A stretch of 10,618 nucleotides of DNA from Oscillospiraceae bacterium (GTDB lineage Bacteria > Bacillota > Clostridia > Oscillospirales > Ruminococcaceae): positions 1-10,618 of the forward strand of contig JAHZHS010000025.1 in assembly GCA_019420135.1 (NCBI GenBank), written 5' to 3'. Within the stretch, counting starts at the first letter, position 1. Each line of letters starts with the position of its first letter. The notes below the pieces were generated by a model, which was given only the letters and a program-made list of their open reading frames with translations, did no database searches and had not been told where the DNA came from. Positions 1-6,550 of this stretch are shown in pieces. The position numbers were made by a program, and so were the translations under genes.

Positions 1-199
1 CTTTGTCTCCGAGCAGGAGGCTACCTGGCTGCGGGACGGCGGCATCACCGACGAAACCTGGAACGCCTACAAGGAGAACCTGAACAGCTACGGCATGCAG
101 GATCTGCTGGATGCCTACCAGTCCGCCTACGACCGCTATGAAGAGACCGCCGGCTCCGCCGGCACCACCGTACCTGCCACCGCTGAGACGGCAGGCTGA
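1..199 (+). CDS. ABC sugar-type extracellular solute-binding protein, C-terminal end (partial)
   Basis: Only the last 65 codons are present, read in the frame beginning at base 2 and closing with TGA at 197-199. The peptide contains the segment EATWLRDGGITDETWNAY and then GMQDLLDAYQSAYDRYEE, which resembles the amphipathic C-terminal helices of family 1 (carbohydrate) ABC solute-binding lipoproteins. A short Ala/Gly/Thr-rich tail follows. The stop lies 39 bases before a GH32 beta-fructosidase on the same strand, which fits a binding protein for sucrose or fructo-oligosaccharides in one operon with the enzyme that splits the imported sugar. The permeases would then lie upstream, outside the window. 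The family call rests on a short C-terminal piece, so it is probable rather than certain; substrate is inferred only from the neighbour. Confidence 0.66.
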   Translation, partial: FVSEQEATWLRDGGITDETWNAYKENLNSYGMQDLLDAYQSAYDRYEETAGSAGTTVPATAETAG

Positions 200-238
200 C
201 CGCTCCGAAATCATTCCGAAACGAGAGGAACCTTTCCT

Positions 239-1711
239 ATGTCGTACAAAATTTCCGAAAAACTGCAGCAGGCCCGGGACTATGAAGCCCGGGAAGGGGC
301 AGCCATTCCGGCCGCCGACCGTCCGCGCCTCCACCTGACCCCCCGGGTAGGCTGGATGAACGACCCCAACGGCTTCTGCTATTACAAGGGAGCCTACCAT
401 CTGTTCTACCAGTATTATCCCTACGATACGGTGTGGGGGCCCATGCACTGGGGCCATGCGGTCAGCACCGACCTGCTGCACTGGGACTATCTGCCCTGCG
501 CCATGGCGCCCGACACCCCCGCCGATGAGAAAGGCTGCTTTTCCGGCAGCGCGGTGGAGCTGCCCGACGGCCGCCTGGCCCTGATGTACACCGGCGTCAG
601 CGGCACCGACAAGGCAGTCGTGCAGGCCCAGTGCGTGGCGGTGGGCGACGGGGTGGACTTTGTCAAGGACGCTCACAATCCCGTCCTGCCGCCCCGGCAG
701 CAGCCGGAAGGATTCTGTACGGCAGATTTCCGTGACCCCAAAATATGGCGGGAGGGCGACCGCTACTACTGCGTGGCGGCGGGCCTGCACCGGGAGGACG
801 TGGGCAGCATCCAGCTGTATGAGAGCGAGGATGCCCTGCACTGGACTTTCGTCCGGGTGCTGGACGCCAGCCGGGATGAGCTGGGCATCATGTGGGAGTG
901 CCCCGACTTCTTCCCCCTGGACGGCCGCCAGCTGCTGCTGGTGAGCCCCCAGTCCATCGGCCCCTGCGCCGACCCCGAGATCCGCCCCGGCTATGCCACC
1001 CTGGCCCTGGTGGGGGACTACGACCCCGAGACCCACCGCTTTGACCGCCGCAGTGTTCAGCTTCTGGACGCGGGCACCGAGTTCTATGCTCCCCAGACCA
1101 CACTGACCCCCGACGGCCGCCGGGTGATGGTGGCCTGGATGGAAAACTGGGAAACCTGCAAGGCTGCCCCCCGCCGCCACCGCTGGTTCGGCCGCATGAC
1201 CCTGCCCCGGGAACTGACTGTCCGGGAAGGGCGGCTGTACCAGAACCCGGTGCGGGAGATCGAAGCCCACTGGCGGGAGGAAGCCCGCCGCACCCTGAGG
1301 GTGGAGGGCGACCAGCCGCTGCCTGAGTTCAGCGGCCGGTACCAGGATGTGAGCCTGGTGCTGGATGCAGCCCAAAGCCCCGACTGCCGCGCCCTTACCC
1401 TGGGCTTTGCCCAGGGCGGCAAATGCGCCACCACCCTGCGCTGGGAGGCTGACCGGGGCGAGCTGGTCTTTGACCGCAGCCGCTGCGGCACCCGGCGGGA
1501 TATGGCCAACATCCGGCGCATCCCCGCCCGGGCCAGGGACGGCCGTCTGACCCTCCGCCTCATCCTGGACGGCGACAGTGTGGAACTCTTCGTCAACGAC
1601 GGCGAGCGCACCATCACGTCGATCATCGACACCCCGCCGGAGGCGGACGCCCTGTCGCTGCACAGCGACGGCCCCGCCATGGTGGAGCTGGTCCGCCACA
1701 CCCTGGTCTGA
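239..1711 (+). CDS. Glycoside hydrolase family 32 beta-fructofuranosidase (sucrose / sucrose-6-phosphate hydrolase type)
   Basis: A 490-residue enzyme that should hydrolyse beta-fructosidic bonds in sucrose, sucrose-6-phosphate or short fructans. All three GH32 hallmark motifs are visible: WMNDPNG at residues 39-45 with the nucleophile Asp42, FRDPK at 164-168 with the transition-state Asp166, and WECPDFF at 219-225 with the acid/base Glu220. The five-bladed propeller fills roughly residues 30-330 and a C-terminal beta-sandwich the rest, including the typical segment ELFVNDGERT near residue 450. Length is normal for bacterial ScrB/SacA-like enzymes. There is no signal peptide, so it acts in the cytoplasm. 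The ATG at 239 has GAGAGGA at 223-229, nine bases upstream. Because the gene before it looks like an ABC binding protein and no PTS gene is seen, free sucrose or oligofructose is a more likely substrate than the 6-phosphate. It is terminated by the hairpin at 1726-1769. Confidence 0.93.
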   Translation: MSYKISEKLQQARDYEAREGAAIPAADRPRLHLTPRVGWMNDPNGFCYYKGAYHLFYQYYPYDTVWGPMHWGHAVSTDLLHWDYLPCAMAPDTPADEKGCFSGSAVELPDGRLALMYTGVSGTDKAVVQAQCVAVGDGVDFVKDAHNPVLPPRQQPEGFCTADFRDPKIWREGDRYYCVAAGLHREDVGSIQLYESEDALHWTFVRVLDASRDELGIMWECPDFFPLDGRQLLLVSPQSIGPCADPEIRPGYATLALVGDYDPETHRFDRRSVQLLDAGTEFYAPQTTLTPDGRRVMVAWMENWETCKAAPRRHRWFGRMTLPRELTVREGRLYQNPVREIEAHWREEARRTLRVEGDQPLPEFSGRYQDVSLVLDAAQSPDCRALTLGFAQGGKCATTLRWEADRGELVFDRSRCGTRRDMANIRRIPARARDGRLTLRLILDGDSVELFVNDGERTITSIIDTPPEADALSLHSDGPAMVELVRHTLV

Positions 1712-1725
1712 TCCTCATAACAAGC

Positions 1726-1769
1726 AAAAACTCCTCCGCAGCGGGCAGAAACGCTGCGGGGGAGTTTTT
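1726..1769. terminator. Bidirectional intrinsic terminator between convergent genes
   Basis: An 18-bp stem (1726-1743 with 1752-1769) with one G-U wobble and an 8-base loop. The stem begins with AAAAA and ends with TTTTT, so each strand gives a GC-rich hairpin followed by a U-run. It lies between the GH32 stop at 1711 and the HD-domain gene stop at 1802 on the opposite strand, and can end transcription from both sides. Confidence 0.9.
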
Positions 1770-1775
1770 CTGTAT

Positions 1776-1810
1776 TTCAGGCTTTTTCAGGCTTTGGGGG
1801 TTCAGGCTTT
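1776..1810. repeat. Three copies of a 10-bp repeat at the 3' end of the HD-domain gene
   Basis: TTCAGGCTTT occurs at 1776-1785, 1786-1795 and 1801-1810. The second and third copies are each followed by a run of G. The third copy covers the last codons and stop of the HD-domain gene; the first two are just beyond it. This looks like slippage or tandem duplication of the gene end. No function is assigned. Confidence 0.7.
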
Positions 1811-2296
1811 GGGGTAGAGCAGGCGGAGCAGCCTGCGGCCCGCCGCCGTGCGGAAGATCTTCTCCTCCGCCGCGTCCACCCCGTGGGCGCCGACGCCGTC
1901 CTCGTAGAGATTGACCAGAAAGTCCGCCTCCACCAGGATCTGGTAGTCCAGCCCGTCCATGGCGTCGTAGGTGTGGTGGTGCCCCACCAGATAGCAGATG
2001 CGGTCCACGTCCTCGGGGGACAGCCCCGCCTCCTCCAGGATGGGCCGGGCATAGGCGGGGCCCTCCTGCTCCTGCAGCTTGCCGTCGCAGCGGCCGTACT
2101 TTTCCTCGGCGGGATGGATGCCGATGTCGTGCACCAGGGCGGCACATTCCACCACCAGCCGGGTGTGGGCGTCGGCCTGCTCCATCCGGGCGATGAGCTG
2201 GGCAAAGCGGTGCACCTTCATCAGATGCTGGATCCGCTTGGGGTCTCCCTTGTCAAAGTCAAACAGTTTCAGCGTGAGAAAATCCGTAACCTCCAT
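1802..2296 (-). CDS. HD-domain metal-dependent phosphohydrolase, small
   Basis: A 164-residue protein of the HD superfamily, whose members hydrolyse phosphate esters or nucleotides with bound metal. Visible metal-site motifs are His29 (MKVHRF), the paired His56-Asp57 (ALVHDIGIH), the GHHHTY run at 105-110, and Asp125 in EADFLVN. It is almost all helical, cytoplasmic, and has no extra domain. I chose the ATG at 2296 because GGAAGGG sits eight bases upstream (2305-2311); the frame stays open further upstream, but that stretch covers the promoter at 2346-2374. The gene stands alone between its promoter and the terminator at 1726-1769. Substrate cannot be told from sequence; the size and the GHHH motif resemble stand-alone HD proteins of unknown substrate in Clostridia. 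Confidence 0.87.
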   Translation of the reverse strand: MEVTDFLTLKLFDFDKGDPKRIQHLMKVHRFAQLIARMEQADAHTRLVVECAALVHDIGIHPAEEKYGRCDGKLQEQEGPAYARPILEEAGLSPEDVDRICYLVGHHHTYDAMDGLDYQILVEADFLVNLYEDGVGAHGVDAAEEKIFRTAAGRRLLRLLYPKA

Positions 2297-2345
2297 GACA
2301 GTCACCCTTCCGGCCGGGCCCGGGGCCGCGGCCTGTTCTGATAAA

Positions 2346-2374
2346 ATTTTAGACGTAGCAACCCGAAATGTCAA
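2346..2374 (-). promoter_or_regulatory. Near-consensus sigma-A promoter for the HD-domain gene
   Basis: On the minus strand, TTGACA (2369-2374, perfect -35) is followed by exactly 17 bases and then TAAAAT (2346-2351, five of six matches to the -10). Transcription should start near 2339, giving a leader of about 40 bases before the ATG at 2296. The promoter lies directly after the terminator of the upstream amino acid transport operon, so the HD gene is transcribed separately. Confidence 0.85.
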
Positions 2375-2386
2375 ATCATCCCCCAC

Positions 2387-2432
2387 AAAAAGGGGGCAGG
2401 CCCCGGGGAAAAAACTTTCCTCGGGACCTGCC
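2387..2432 (-). terminator. Intrinsic terminator of the amino acid ABC transporter operon
   Basis: Minus-strand stem of 17 positions (2416-2432 with 2395-2411) containing one A-C mismatch and one G-U wobble, closed by a 4-base loop at 2412-2415. Three C residues and then a U5 run (2387-2391) follow. It starts 27 bases after the stop of the cytidylate-kinase-like gene, the last gene of the operon. Confidence 0.82.
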
Positions 2433-2458
2433 GGAGCAGAAAGGAAGGGGATGGCTGT

Positions 2459-3052
2459 TTACAGCTCAAAACGCTGGCGGATGATGCCCTCCAGCACGGC
2501 GGCGGTGCCGTCGATGCCGAACTTGGCTGAGTTGAGCATGATGTGGCAGTTGGCGGTCACATCGCCGCCGCCGTAGACCCGGTGGTAGCCGGCACGGGCC
2601 TTGTCCACCCGGGCCATGGTGCGGCGGGCGGTGTCCTCGTCCATTTCCAGCTTTTCCACGCAGTTTTTCAGCCGTTCGGCCTTGGTGGCAAAGATGTGCA
2701 CGTTGAACACATCGGGGCGGTCTTTCAGGATCTCATCGGCGCAGCGGCCGACGATGATGCAGCTGTGCCGGGAGGCCAGATCCAGAATGATGTTTTTCTG
2801 CACCTGGAAGATCTCGTCCTGCATGCTCTTGACCCCCATGCCCAGGGGATAGATGCGGCGGTAAAAAAGGTTGTGGGCGGCCTCCTCGTTGTCGGCCACC
2901 TCGGAGACGGGCAGGCCCATGCGGCGGGCCGCCTGCTCCACGATGTCCCGGTCGTAGAACTCACACCCCAGCCGTCCGGCCAGATTCTGGGCGATGCTGC
3001 GCCCCATGCTGGCAAAGTCCCGGGACAGGGTGATGACATACTGTTTTGCCAC
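2459..3052 (-). CDS. Cytidylate kinase-like family protein
   Basis: A 197-residue P-loop protein of the cytidylate-kinase-like family (Pfam Cytidylate_kin2 type). The N-terminus has the family layout ITLSRDFASMGRSIAQNLA followed by FYDRDIV at 32-38, and the middle contains IIVGRCADEIL at 99-109, which are hallmarks of this family. The nucleotide loop is unusual: relatives commonly show a glycine-rich SREYGSGGR, while here it reads SRDFASMGR, losing two glycines. The start is GTG at 3052, with GGGGG seven bases upstream directly after the previous stop. It is the last gene of the amino acid ABC operon, 12 bases after the second permease. It may phosphorylate a nucleotide or another small molecule, or be regulatory; true CMP kinase activity is not supported, since housekeeping Cmk is a different, longer protein. 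Confidence 0.86.
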   Translation of the reverse strand: MAKQYVITLSRDFASMGRSIAQNLAGRLGCEFYDRDIVEQAARRMGLPVSEVADNEEAAHNLFYRRIYPLGMGVKSMQDEIFQVQKNIILDLASRHSCIIVGRCADEILKDRPDVFNVHIFATKAERLKNCVEKLEMDEDTARRTMARVDKARAGYHRVYGGGDVTANCHIMLNSAKFGIDGTAAVLEGIIRQRFEL

Positions 3053-3064
3053 AAAAACGCCCCC

Positions 3065-3844
3065 TTACTGTGCGGTCTGCGCCGTCTGTGCCGGGCGTGC
3101 AGTCCGCCGGGGCCGGGGATGCTGCAGCGACCGCACCGCGCAGGACAGTGCAAAGTTGATGACGAAATAGATGATGAAGGCGATGCCGAACAGCACAAAG
3201 ACGTCGCTGACCAGCTGGGTGCCTGCACCGTTGTACATGTTGGAGGTGGCCAGGATCTGGCGCACCCGGGACATGAGCTCGATGACGGCCACATTGGCCA
3301 GATAGCTGGAGTCCTTGATGGTGCTGATGACCTGGCTGAGCAGGGTGGGCACCACGGCGCGGTAGGCCTGGGGCAGAACGATGTAGCGCAGGATCTGCAC
3401 CGTGCTGAAGCCCTGGGAATGCCCGGCCTCGAACTGTCCCGCAGCCACCGAGTTGAGGCCGCCGCGGATGATCTCGGCCATGATGGAGGATTCAAACAGC
3501 ACCAGGGCCACAAAGGCGCGGAAGAGGACGCGGACCTCCACGCTGGTGAGGCCCAGCATGCGGTGGGTGAAGAATCCGGGCACGGGGCAGAACACCAGGC
3601 AGATGAAGATCCAGAACAAAAGCGGTGTGTTGCGGAACAGTTCAATGTATGCCGTGGCGATCCACTTGAACACCCGGCTGGGGCCGGAGCAGTAGTTGCG
3701 CAGCAGGGCCAGCACCGAGCCGATGAGCAGGCTGACCACCACGGCGCAGACCGAGATGACCAGCGAGAAGGCCACGCCCCGCAGGATGTAGACGGCGACG
3801 CCCTCCTTGGCCAGGATGGAAAAGCTTGCCTGCCAGTCGATCAT
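3065..3844 (-). CDS. Polar amino acid ABC transporter permease (second permease)
   Basis: A 259-residue inner-membrane subunit of a HisM/GlnP-type importer. Hydrophobic segments lie near residues 24-48, 74-90, 105-124, 160-180 and 212-236. The family motif ELFRNTPLL is at 68-76, and the EAA loop that docks on the ATPase is at 138-160 (FEAGHSQGF, ending LPQA). The start ATG directly abuts the TAA of the preceding permease gene (TAAATG), and its ribosome site GGAGGT lies inside that gene, so the two are probably translationally coupled and form a heterodimeric channel. The C-terminus ends in a polar, repetitive tail, PAQTAQTAQ, beyond the last membrane segment; this is not needed for the fold. 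Substrate cannot be read from the permease. Confidence 0.93.
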   Translation of the reverse strand: MIDWQASFSILAKEGVAVYILRGVAFSLVISVCAVVVSLLIGSVLALLRNYCSGPSRVFKWIATAYIELFRNTPLLFWIFICLVFCPVPGFFTHRMLGLTSVEVRVLFRAFVALVLFESSIMAEIIRGGLNSVAAGQFEAGHSQGFSTVQILRYIVLPQAYRAVVPTLLSQVISTIKDSSYLANVAVIELMSRVRQILATSNMYNGAGTQLVSDVFVLFGIAFIIYFVINFALSCAVRSLQHPRPRRTARPAQTAQTAQ

Positions 3845-4570
3845 TTACGCCACCTCCGTTTCCAGCTGTTTGACGATGGCCGCACTGCGGCGGTCCCGGC
3901 GTTTGAGGTTGTTCTCCCAGGTGGAAGCCAGGGTGGACAGGGGGAAGCAGACCACGAAGAACAGAGCGCCGCACACCAGATAGGCGGGGGCGTAGGCGCC
4001 GCCGGTGGTGGCGCCGGTGACAAAGCTGTAAGTCAGCGAGATCAGATCGGCGCCGCCCACGATGTAGAGGCAGCTGGTGTTCTTGAAGAGGTTCACCGCC
4101 TGGTTGACCATGGGCGGCAGGATGATCTTGAGGCTCTGGGGAAAGATGATGTAGTACATCGTCTCCACATAGCCGAAGCCCTGGCTGGCCGCCGCCTCAA
4201 ACTGGCCCTTGGGCACCGCCTGGATGCCGGCGCGGACCACCTCGGCCATGTAGGCGCCGGTGTAGATGCCCAGGCTGACGATGCCGGTGAGGATGATGCT
4301 GACCTTGGCGCCGGAAAACGCCAGCACATAATAGAGAAAGCACATCTGAAGCACGATGGGGGTGTTCTGGAAAAATTCCACGTAGACCCGGGCCACCGCC
4401 ATCAGGGGCTTTTTGCCGCTGGTGGCCATCAGGCCGAATACGATGCCCAGTGCCAGGGCCAGCAGCAGGCCGAAGATGGCTGTCTCCAGCGTGTTGCCGA
4501 ATCCCATGAGAAAGGTGCCGCGATAGGTCCAGACCTTGCCCCAGGCCTCGGGCGAAAGCAGCTCTGCCAT
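3845..4570 (-). CDS. Polar amino acid ABC transporter permease (first permease)
   Basis: A 241-residue membrane subunit pairing with the next permease. TM segments fall near residues 25-50, 72-88, 90-110, 145-170 and 197-217. The family signature EFFQNTPIVLQ is at 65-75, and the EAA loop is at 123-145 (QFEAAASQGFGY, then IIFPQS), the contact site for the ATPase. The ATG at 4570 has AGGAGG nine bases upstream. The gene follows the binding protein gene after about 100 bases that contain a terminator-like hairpin (4589-4628), so permease expression is probably set below that of the binding protein. The family call is firm; the transported amino acid is unknown. Confidence 0.93.
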   Translation of the reverse strand: MAELLSPEAWGKVWTYRGTFLMGFGNTLETAIFGLLLALALGIVFGLMATSGKKPLMAVARVYVEFFQNTPIVLQMCFLYYVLAFSGAKVSIILTGIVSLGIYTGAYMAEVVRAGIQAVPKGQFEAAASQGFGYVETMYYIIFPQSLKIILPPMVNQAVNLFKNTSCLYIVGGADLISLTYSFVTGATTGGAYAPAYLVCGALFFVVCFPLSTLASTWENNLKRRDRRSAAIVKQLETEVA

Positions 4571-4588
4571 ACCTGTTTCCCTCCTGCG

Positions 4589-4628
4589 AAAAAAGGGGCG
4601 GGCCCGGGGATCAGCCCCAGCCCGCCCC
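4589..4628 (-). terminator. Internal terminator / attenuator between binding protein and permeases
   Basis: Minus-strand GC-rich stem: nine pairs (4620-4628 with 4595-4603), a small internal loop, then four more pairs (4615-4618 with 4606-4609), a 5-base loop, and a U6 run at 4589-4594 just before the permease ribosome site. It is placed so that most transcripts would end after the binding protein gene. A further small hairpin, CCCGG with CCGGG at 4647-4662, lies just before it and could protect the 3' end of the short transcript. Confidence 0.78.
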
Positions 4629-4668
4629 GTTGGATCCTTGGAATTGCCCGGTCAGTGCCGGGAAGTCA

Positions 4669-5580
4669 TCAGCCCAGGTTGAACTCGCTGATGTAGCCGT
4701 CGATGGTGCCGTCGGCCAGGCAGGCCTCCACAAAGTCGTTGCAGTAGGTGGAGAAGTCGCTGCCCTTCTTGGTGGCGATGCCGTACTCCTGGGGTGCGAA
4801 CTGGGCGTCGATGTAGCTGCGGCCCTCGGTCTTGTAGACAGCCAGGATGGACTTATCCACGCAGAAGGCGTCCACAGTGCCGGCGCTCAGGGCAGTGGAG
4901 ATGGCCGGGTAGTCGTCGAACTGCTGGAAGGTGACGCCGTCGGTCCAGGTGGCGGGGTCGAAGGTGTCGGCGGAGAAGCCGGTGCCATCAATGTCGCCGT
5001 CCTCGATCATGGCTTCCACCAGGGAGCGGGCGGAGGTGGAACCGGAGGAGACACCCACCAGCTTGCCCTTCAGGTCGGCCAGAGAGGTGATGCCGGAGGA
5101 ATCCTCCACCAGCACGGTGACGTAGTCGGTGTAGTAGGGGGTGGTGAAGTCCCAGCTCTGCTTGCGCTCGTCGGTGATGGTGAAGGTGGCCAGCACGCAG
5201 TCGATGTCGCCGGAATCCAGCAGCTCGGTGCGGGTGGCGGCGGTGACGGTGGTGAACTCCACGTCAACGCCCAGCTGGTCGGCCAGCTTCTTGGCCAGCT
5301 CGATCTCCATGCCGGAGTATTCGCCGGTGGCGGGATCCTGGTAGCCGAAGCCCACCACGGCGTTCTTGACGCCGACCCGCAGGACGCCCCGGTCCACAAT
5401 GGCCTGGGTATCGGCGCCCAGGGCCTCGCCGGATGCCTCACCGGTGGCGGCAGCGGAGGAAGAGTCCCCGGTCGCTGCTGCGCTGGAAGAAGACGAATCG
5501 TCGGTGCCGCCGCAGGCGGAAAGGCTCAGCAGCATGGCGCCGGCCAGGACAGACGAAAGAATGGCATTGCGCTTTTTCAT
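4669..5580 (-). CDS. Amino acid ABC transporter substrate-binding lipoprotein (family 3)
   Basis: A 303-residue surface lipoprotein that captures an amino acid for the ABC importer. A lipoprotein signal spans residues 1-23, with lipobox LSAC and lipidated Cys23. A Ser/Ala/Gly/Thr linker follows (about 25-52) with the octapeptide SSSAAATG twice (31-38 and 40-47). The mature domain starts with GVLRVGVK at 65-72 and has the family 3 features TITDERKQSWDFTTPYY (134-150; Arg139 is in the position that usually grips the ligand carboxylate), DLKGKLVGVSSGSTS (169-183), and VDAFCVDKS (236-244) with Asp242 in the usual amino-group-binding place. The ATG at 5580 has AGGAGG eight bases upstream. Two stop codons in a row close the gene. 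The ligand is a polar amino acid, most likely of the Glu/Gln/His class, but which one is not determinable by eye. Confidence 0.94.
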   Translation of the reverse strand: MKKRNAILSSVLAGAMLLSLSACGGTDDSSSSSAAATGDSSSAAATGEASGEALGADTQAIVDRGVLRVGVKNAVVGFGYQDPATGEYSGMEIELAKKLADQLGVDVEFTTVTAATRTELLDSGDIDCVLATFTITDERKQSWDFTTPYYTDYVTVLVEDSSGITSLADLKGKLVGVSSGSTSARSLVEAMIEDGDIDGTGFSADTFDPATWTDGVTFQQFDDYPAISTALSAGTVDAFCVDKSILAVYKTEGRSYIDAQFAPQEYGIATKKGSDFSTYCNDFVEACLADGTIDGYISEFNLG

Positions 5581-5622
5581 GGTGATTTCCTCCTAATATA
5601 TGAAAATTTCCCTCTATATCCG

Positions 5623-5638
5623 GATGCCGCGGGGCATC
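5623..5638 (-). other. Small hairpin between ATPase and binding protein genes
   Basis: GATGCC pairs with GGCATC around a 4-base loop, just after the ATPase stop (5650). No U-run follows, so it is not a terminator. It could be an mRNA processing or stabilising stem at the 5' side of the binding protein message. Role inferred from position only. Confidence 0.4.
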
Positions 5639-5649
5639 GGGTATCAAAA

Positions 5650-6372
5650 TCAGTGCAGGATCTTGCCCAGGAACTGCTTCACCCGCTCGTTGTCGGGGTT
5701 GGTGAAGAAGTGCTCGGGGGTACCCTCCTCCAGGATCTGGCCGTCGGCCATAAAGACCACCCGGTCGGCCACCTGGCGGGCAAAGCCCATCTCGTGGGTG
5801 ACGACCACCATGGTGATGTTCTCCTTGGCCAGGCGGATCATGACGTCCAGAACCTCCTGGATGGTCTCGGGGTCCAGGGCGGAGGTGGGCTCGTCAAACA
5901 GGATGATCTTGCTCTGGACGCACAGGGCCCGGGCGATGGCAATGCGCTGCTGCTGGCCGCCGGACAGCATGGTGGGGTAGGCGTGGGCCTTGTCGGTGAG
6001 TCCCACCACGTCCAGATAGTGATAGGCCAGCTCCTCCGCCTCCTTGCGGGACTTGTGGTGCAGCTTGACGGGGGCCAGGGTCAGGTTTTTCAGAACCGTC
6101 ATGTGGGGGTAGAGATTGAACTGCTGGAACACCATGGACATGTTGTCCCGGACGATCTGGCGCTTGTTCTTGTGGGTCAGCTCCACGCCGTTGATGTAGA
6201 CGTGGCCGCTGGTGGGTTCCTCCAGAAAATTCATGCACCGCACTGTGGTGGACTTGCCAGAACCGGACGGCCCGATGATGACGAGTTTTTCGCCCTCGGC
6301 CACCTCCAGAGAGACATCCTTCAGGACGTGCAGGTCCCCGAAGTACTTGTTGACCTTTTCCAGCTTGATCAT
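5650..6372 (-). CDS. Polar amino acid ABC transporter ATP-binding protein (GlnQ/HisP type)
   Basis: A 240-residue ATPase that drives the importer encoded by the next three genes. All ABC motifs are intact: Walker [10 protein letters not shown] at 34-42, Q-loop FQQFNLYPH at 82-90, signature LSGGQQQR at 136-143, Walker B ILFDE at 157-161 followed by PTSALDP, and the switch His193 in VVVTHEMGF. The wording [10 protein letters not shown] and [14 protein letters not shown] is characteristic of the polar amino acid subfamily. Length is typical. The ATG at 6372 has GGGAGGG eight bases upstream. It is the first gene of its operon, transcribed from the promoter at 6460-6488 through a terminator-like leader hairpin. 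Confidence 0.95.
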   Translation of the reverse strand: MIKLEKVNKYFGDLHVLKDVSLEVAEGEKLVIIGPSGSGKSTTVRCMNFLEEPTSGHVYINGVELTHKNKRQIVRDNMSMVFQQFNLYPHMTVLKNLTLAPVKLHHKSRKEAEELAYHYLDVVGLTDKAHAYPTMLSGGQQQRIAIARALCVQSKIILFDEPTSALDPETIQEVLDVMIRLAKENITMVVVTHEMGFARQVADRVVFMADGQILEEGTPEHFFTNPDNERVKQFLGKILH

Positions 6373-6393
6373 GCCATGCTCCCTCCCGGTGGT

Positions 6394-6437
6394 AAAAAAG
6401 AAAGACGCTCCACACCCCGCGGGTGTGAAACGTCTTT
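6394..6437 (-). terminator. Terminator-like hairpin in the operon leader (candidate attenuator)
   Basis: On the minus strand, a 17-bp stem (6421-6437 with 6401-6417) with two G-U pairs and a 3-base loop at 6418-6420, followed by one C and a U6 run (6394-6399). It lies between the promoter at 6460-6488 and the ATPase start at 6372, so every transcript from that promoter must pass it. It may also stop read-through from the histidine-phosphatase gene upstream. Only about 15-20 leader bases precede the stem, which leaves no room for a known riboswitch aptamer or a T-box. Confidence 0.82.
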
Positions 6438-6459
6438 GTTTCGTTGGTTATTGTCTGGG

Positions 6460-6488
6460 AGTTTAGCACGACAGAACGTATTTGTCAA
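6460..6488 (-). promoter_or_regulatory. Sigma-A promoter of the amino acid ABC operon
   Basis: Minus-strand TTGACA (6483-6488, perfect -35), a 17-base spacer, and TAAACT (6460-6465) as the -10. Predicted start is near 6453. The upstream DNA (about 6489-6560) is clearly A/T-rich compared with the rest of the window and could act as an UP element. Two 8-bp near-repeats, TTGTCAAT (6482-6489) and TTGCCAAT (6492-6499) on the plus strand, are spaced 10 bp apart and overlap the -35, a plausible operator arrangement. Confidence 0.82.
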
Positions 6489-6550
6489 TAGTTGCCAATC
6501 CTGTTTTGAAAAATGACACAAACAAAATCACATGGGAACAACAAAAAATA

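Noticed and set aside
2297..2386. Longer start for the HD-domain protein at 2386
   Set aside because: It would place the start codon upstream of the -35 of a near-perfect promoter; the ATG at 2296 has a good ribosome site.
2543..4696. A 717-codon open frame on the plus strand
   Set aside because: It lies antisense to the cytidylate-kinase-like gene and both permeases, is rich in His/Gly/Asp/Ala/Gln as expected from the complement of GC-rich codons, shows no domain, and has no convincing ribosome site.
6373..6460. Riboswitch or T-box in the amino acid operon leader
   Set aside because: Only about 15-20 bases lie between the predicted transcription start and the terminator stem, and no specifier or T-box sequence or aptamer-like structure is visible.
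4630..6516. A 628-codon open frame on the plus strand
   Set aside because: It is antisense to the binding protein and ATPase genes, whose families are unmistakable, and has the same Gly/Val/His-biased composition typical of GC-rich shadow frames.
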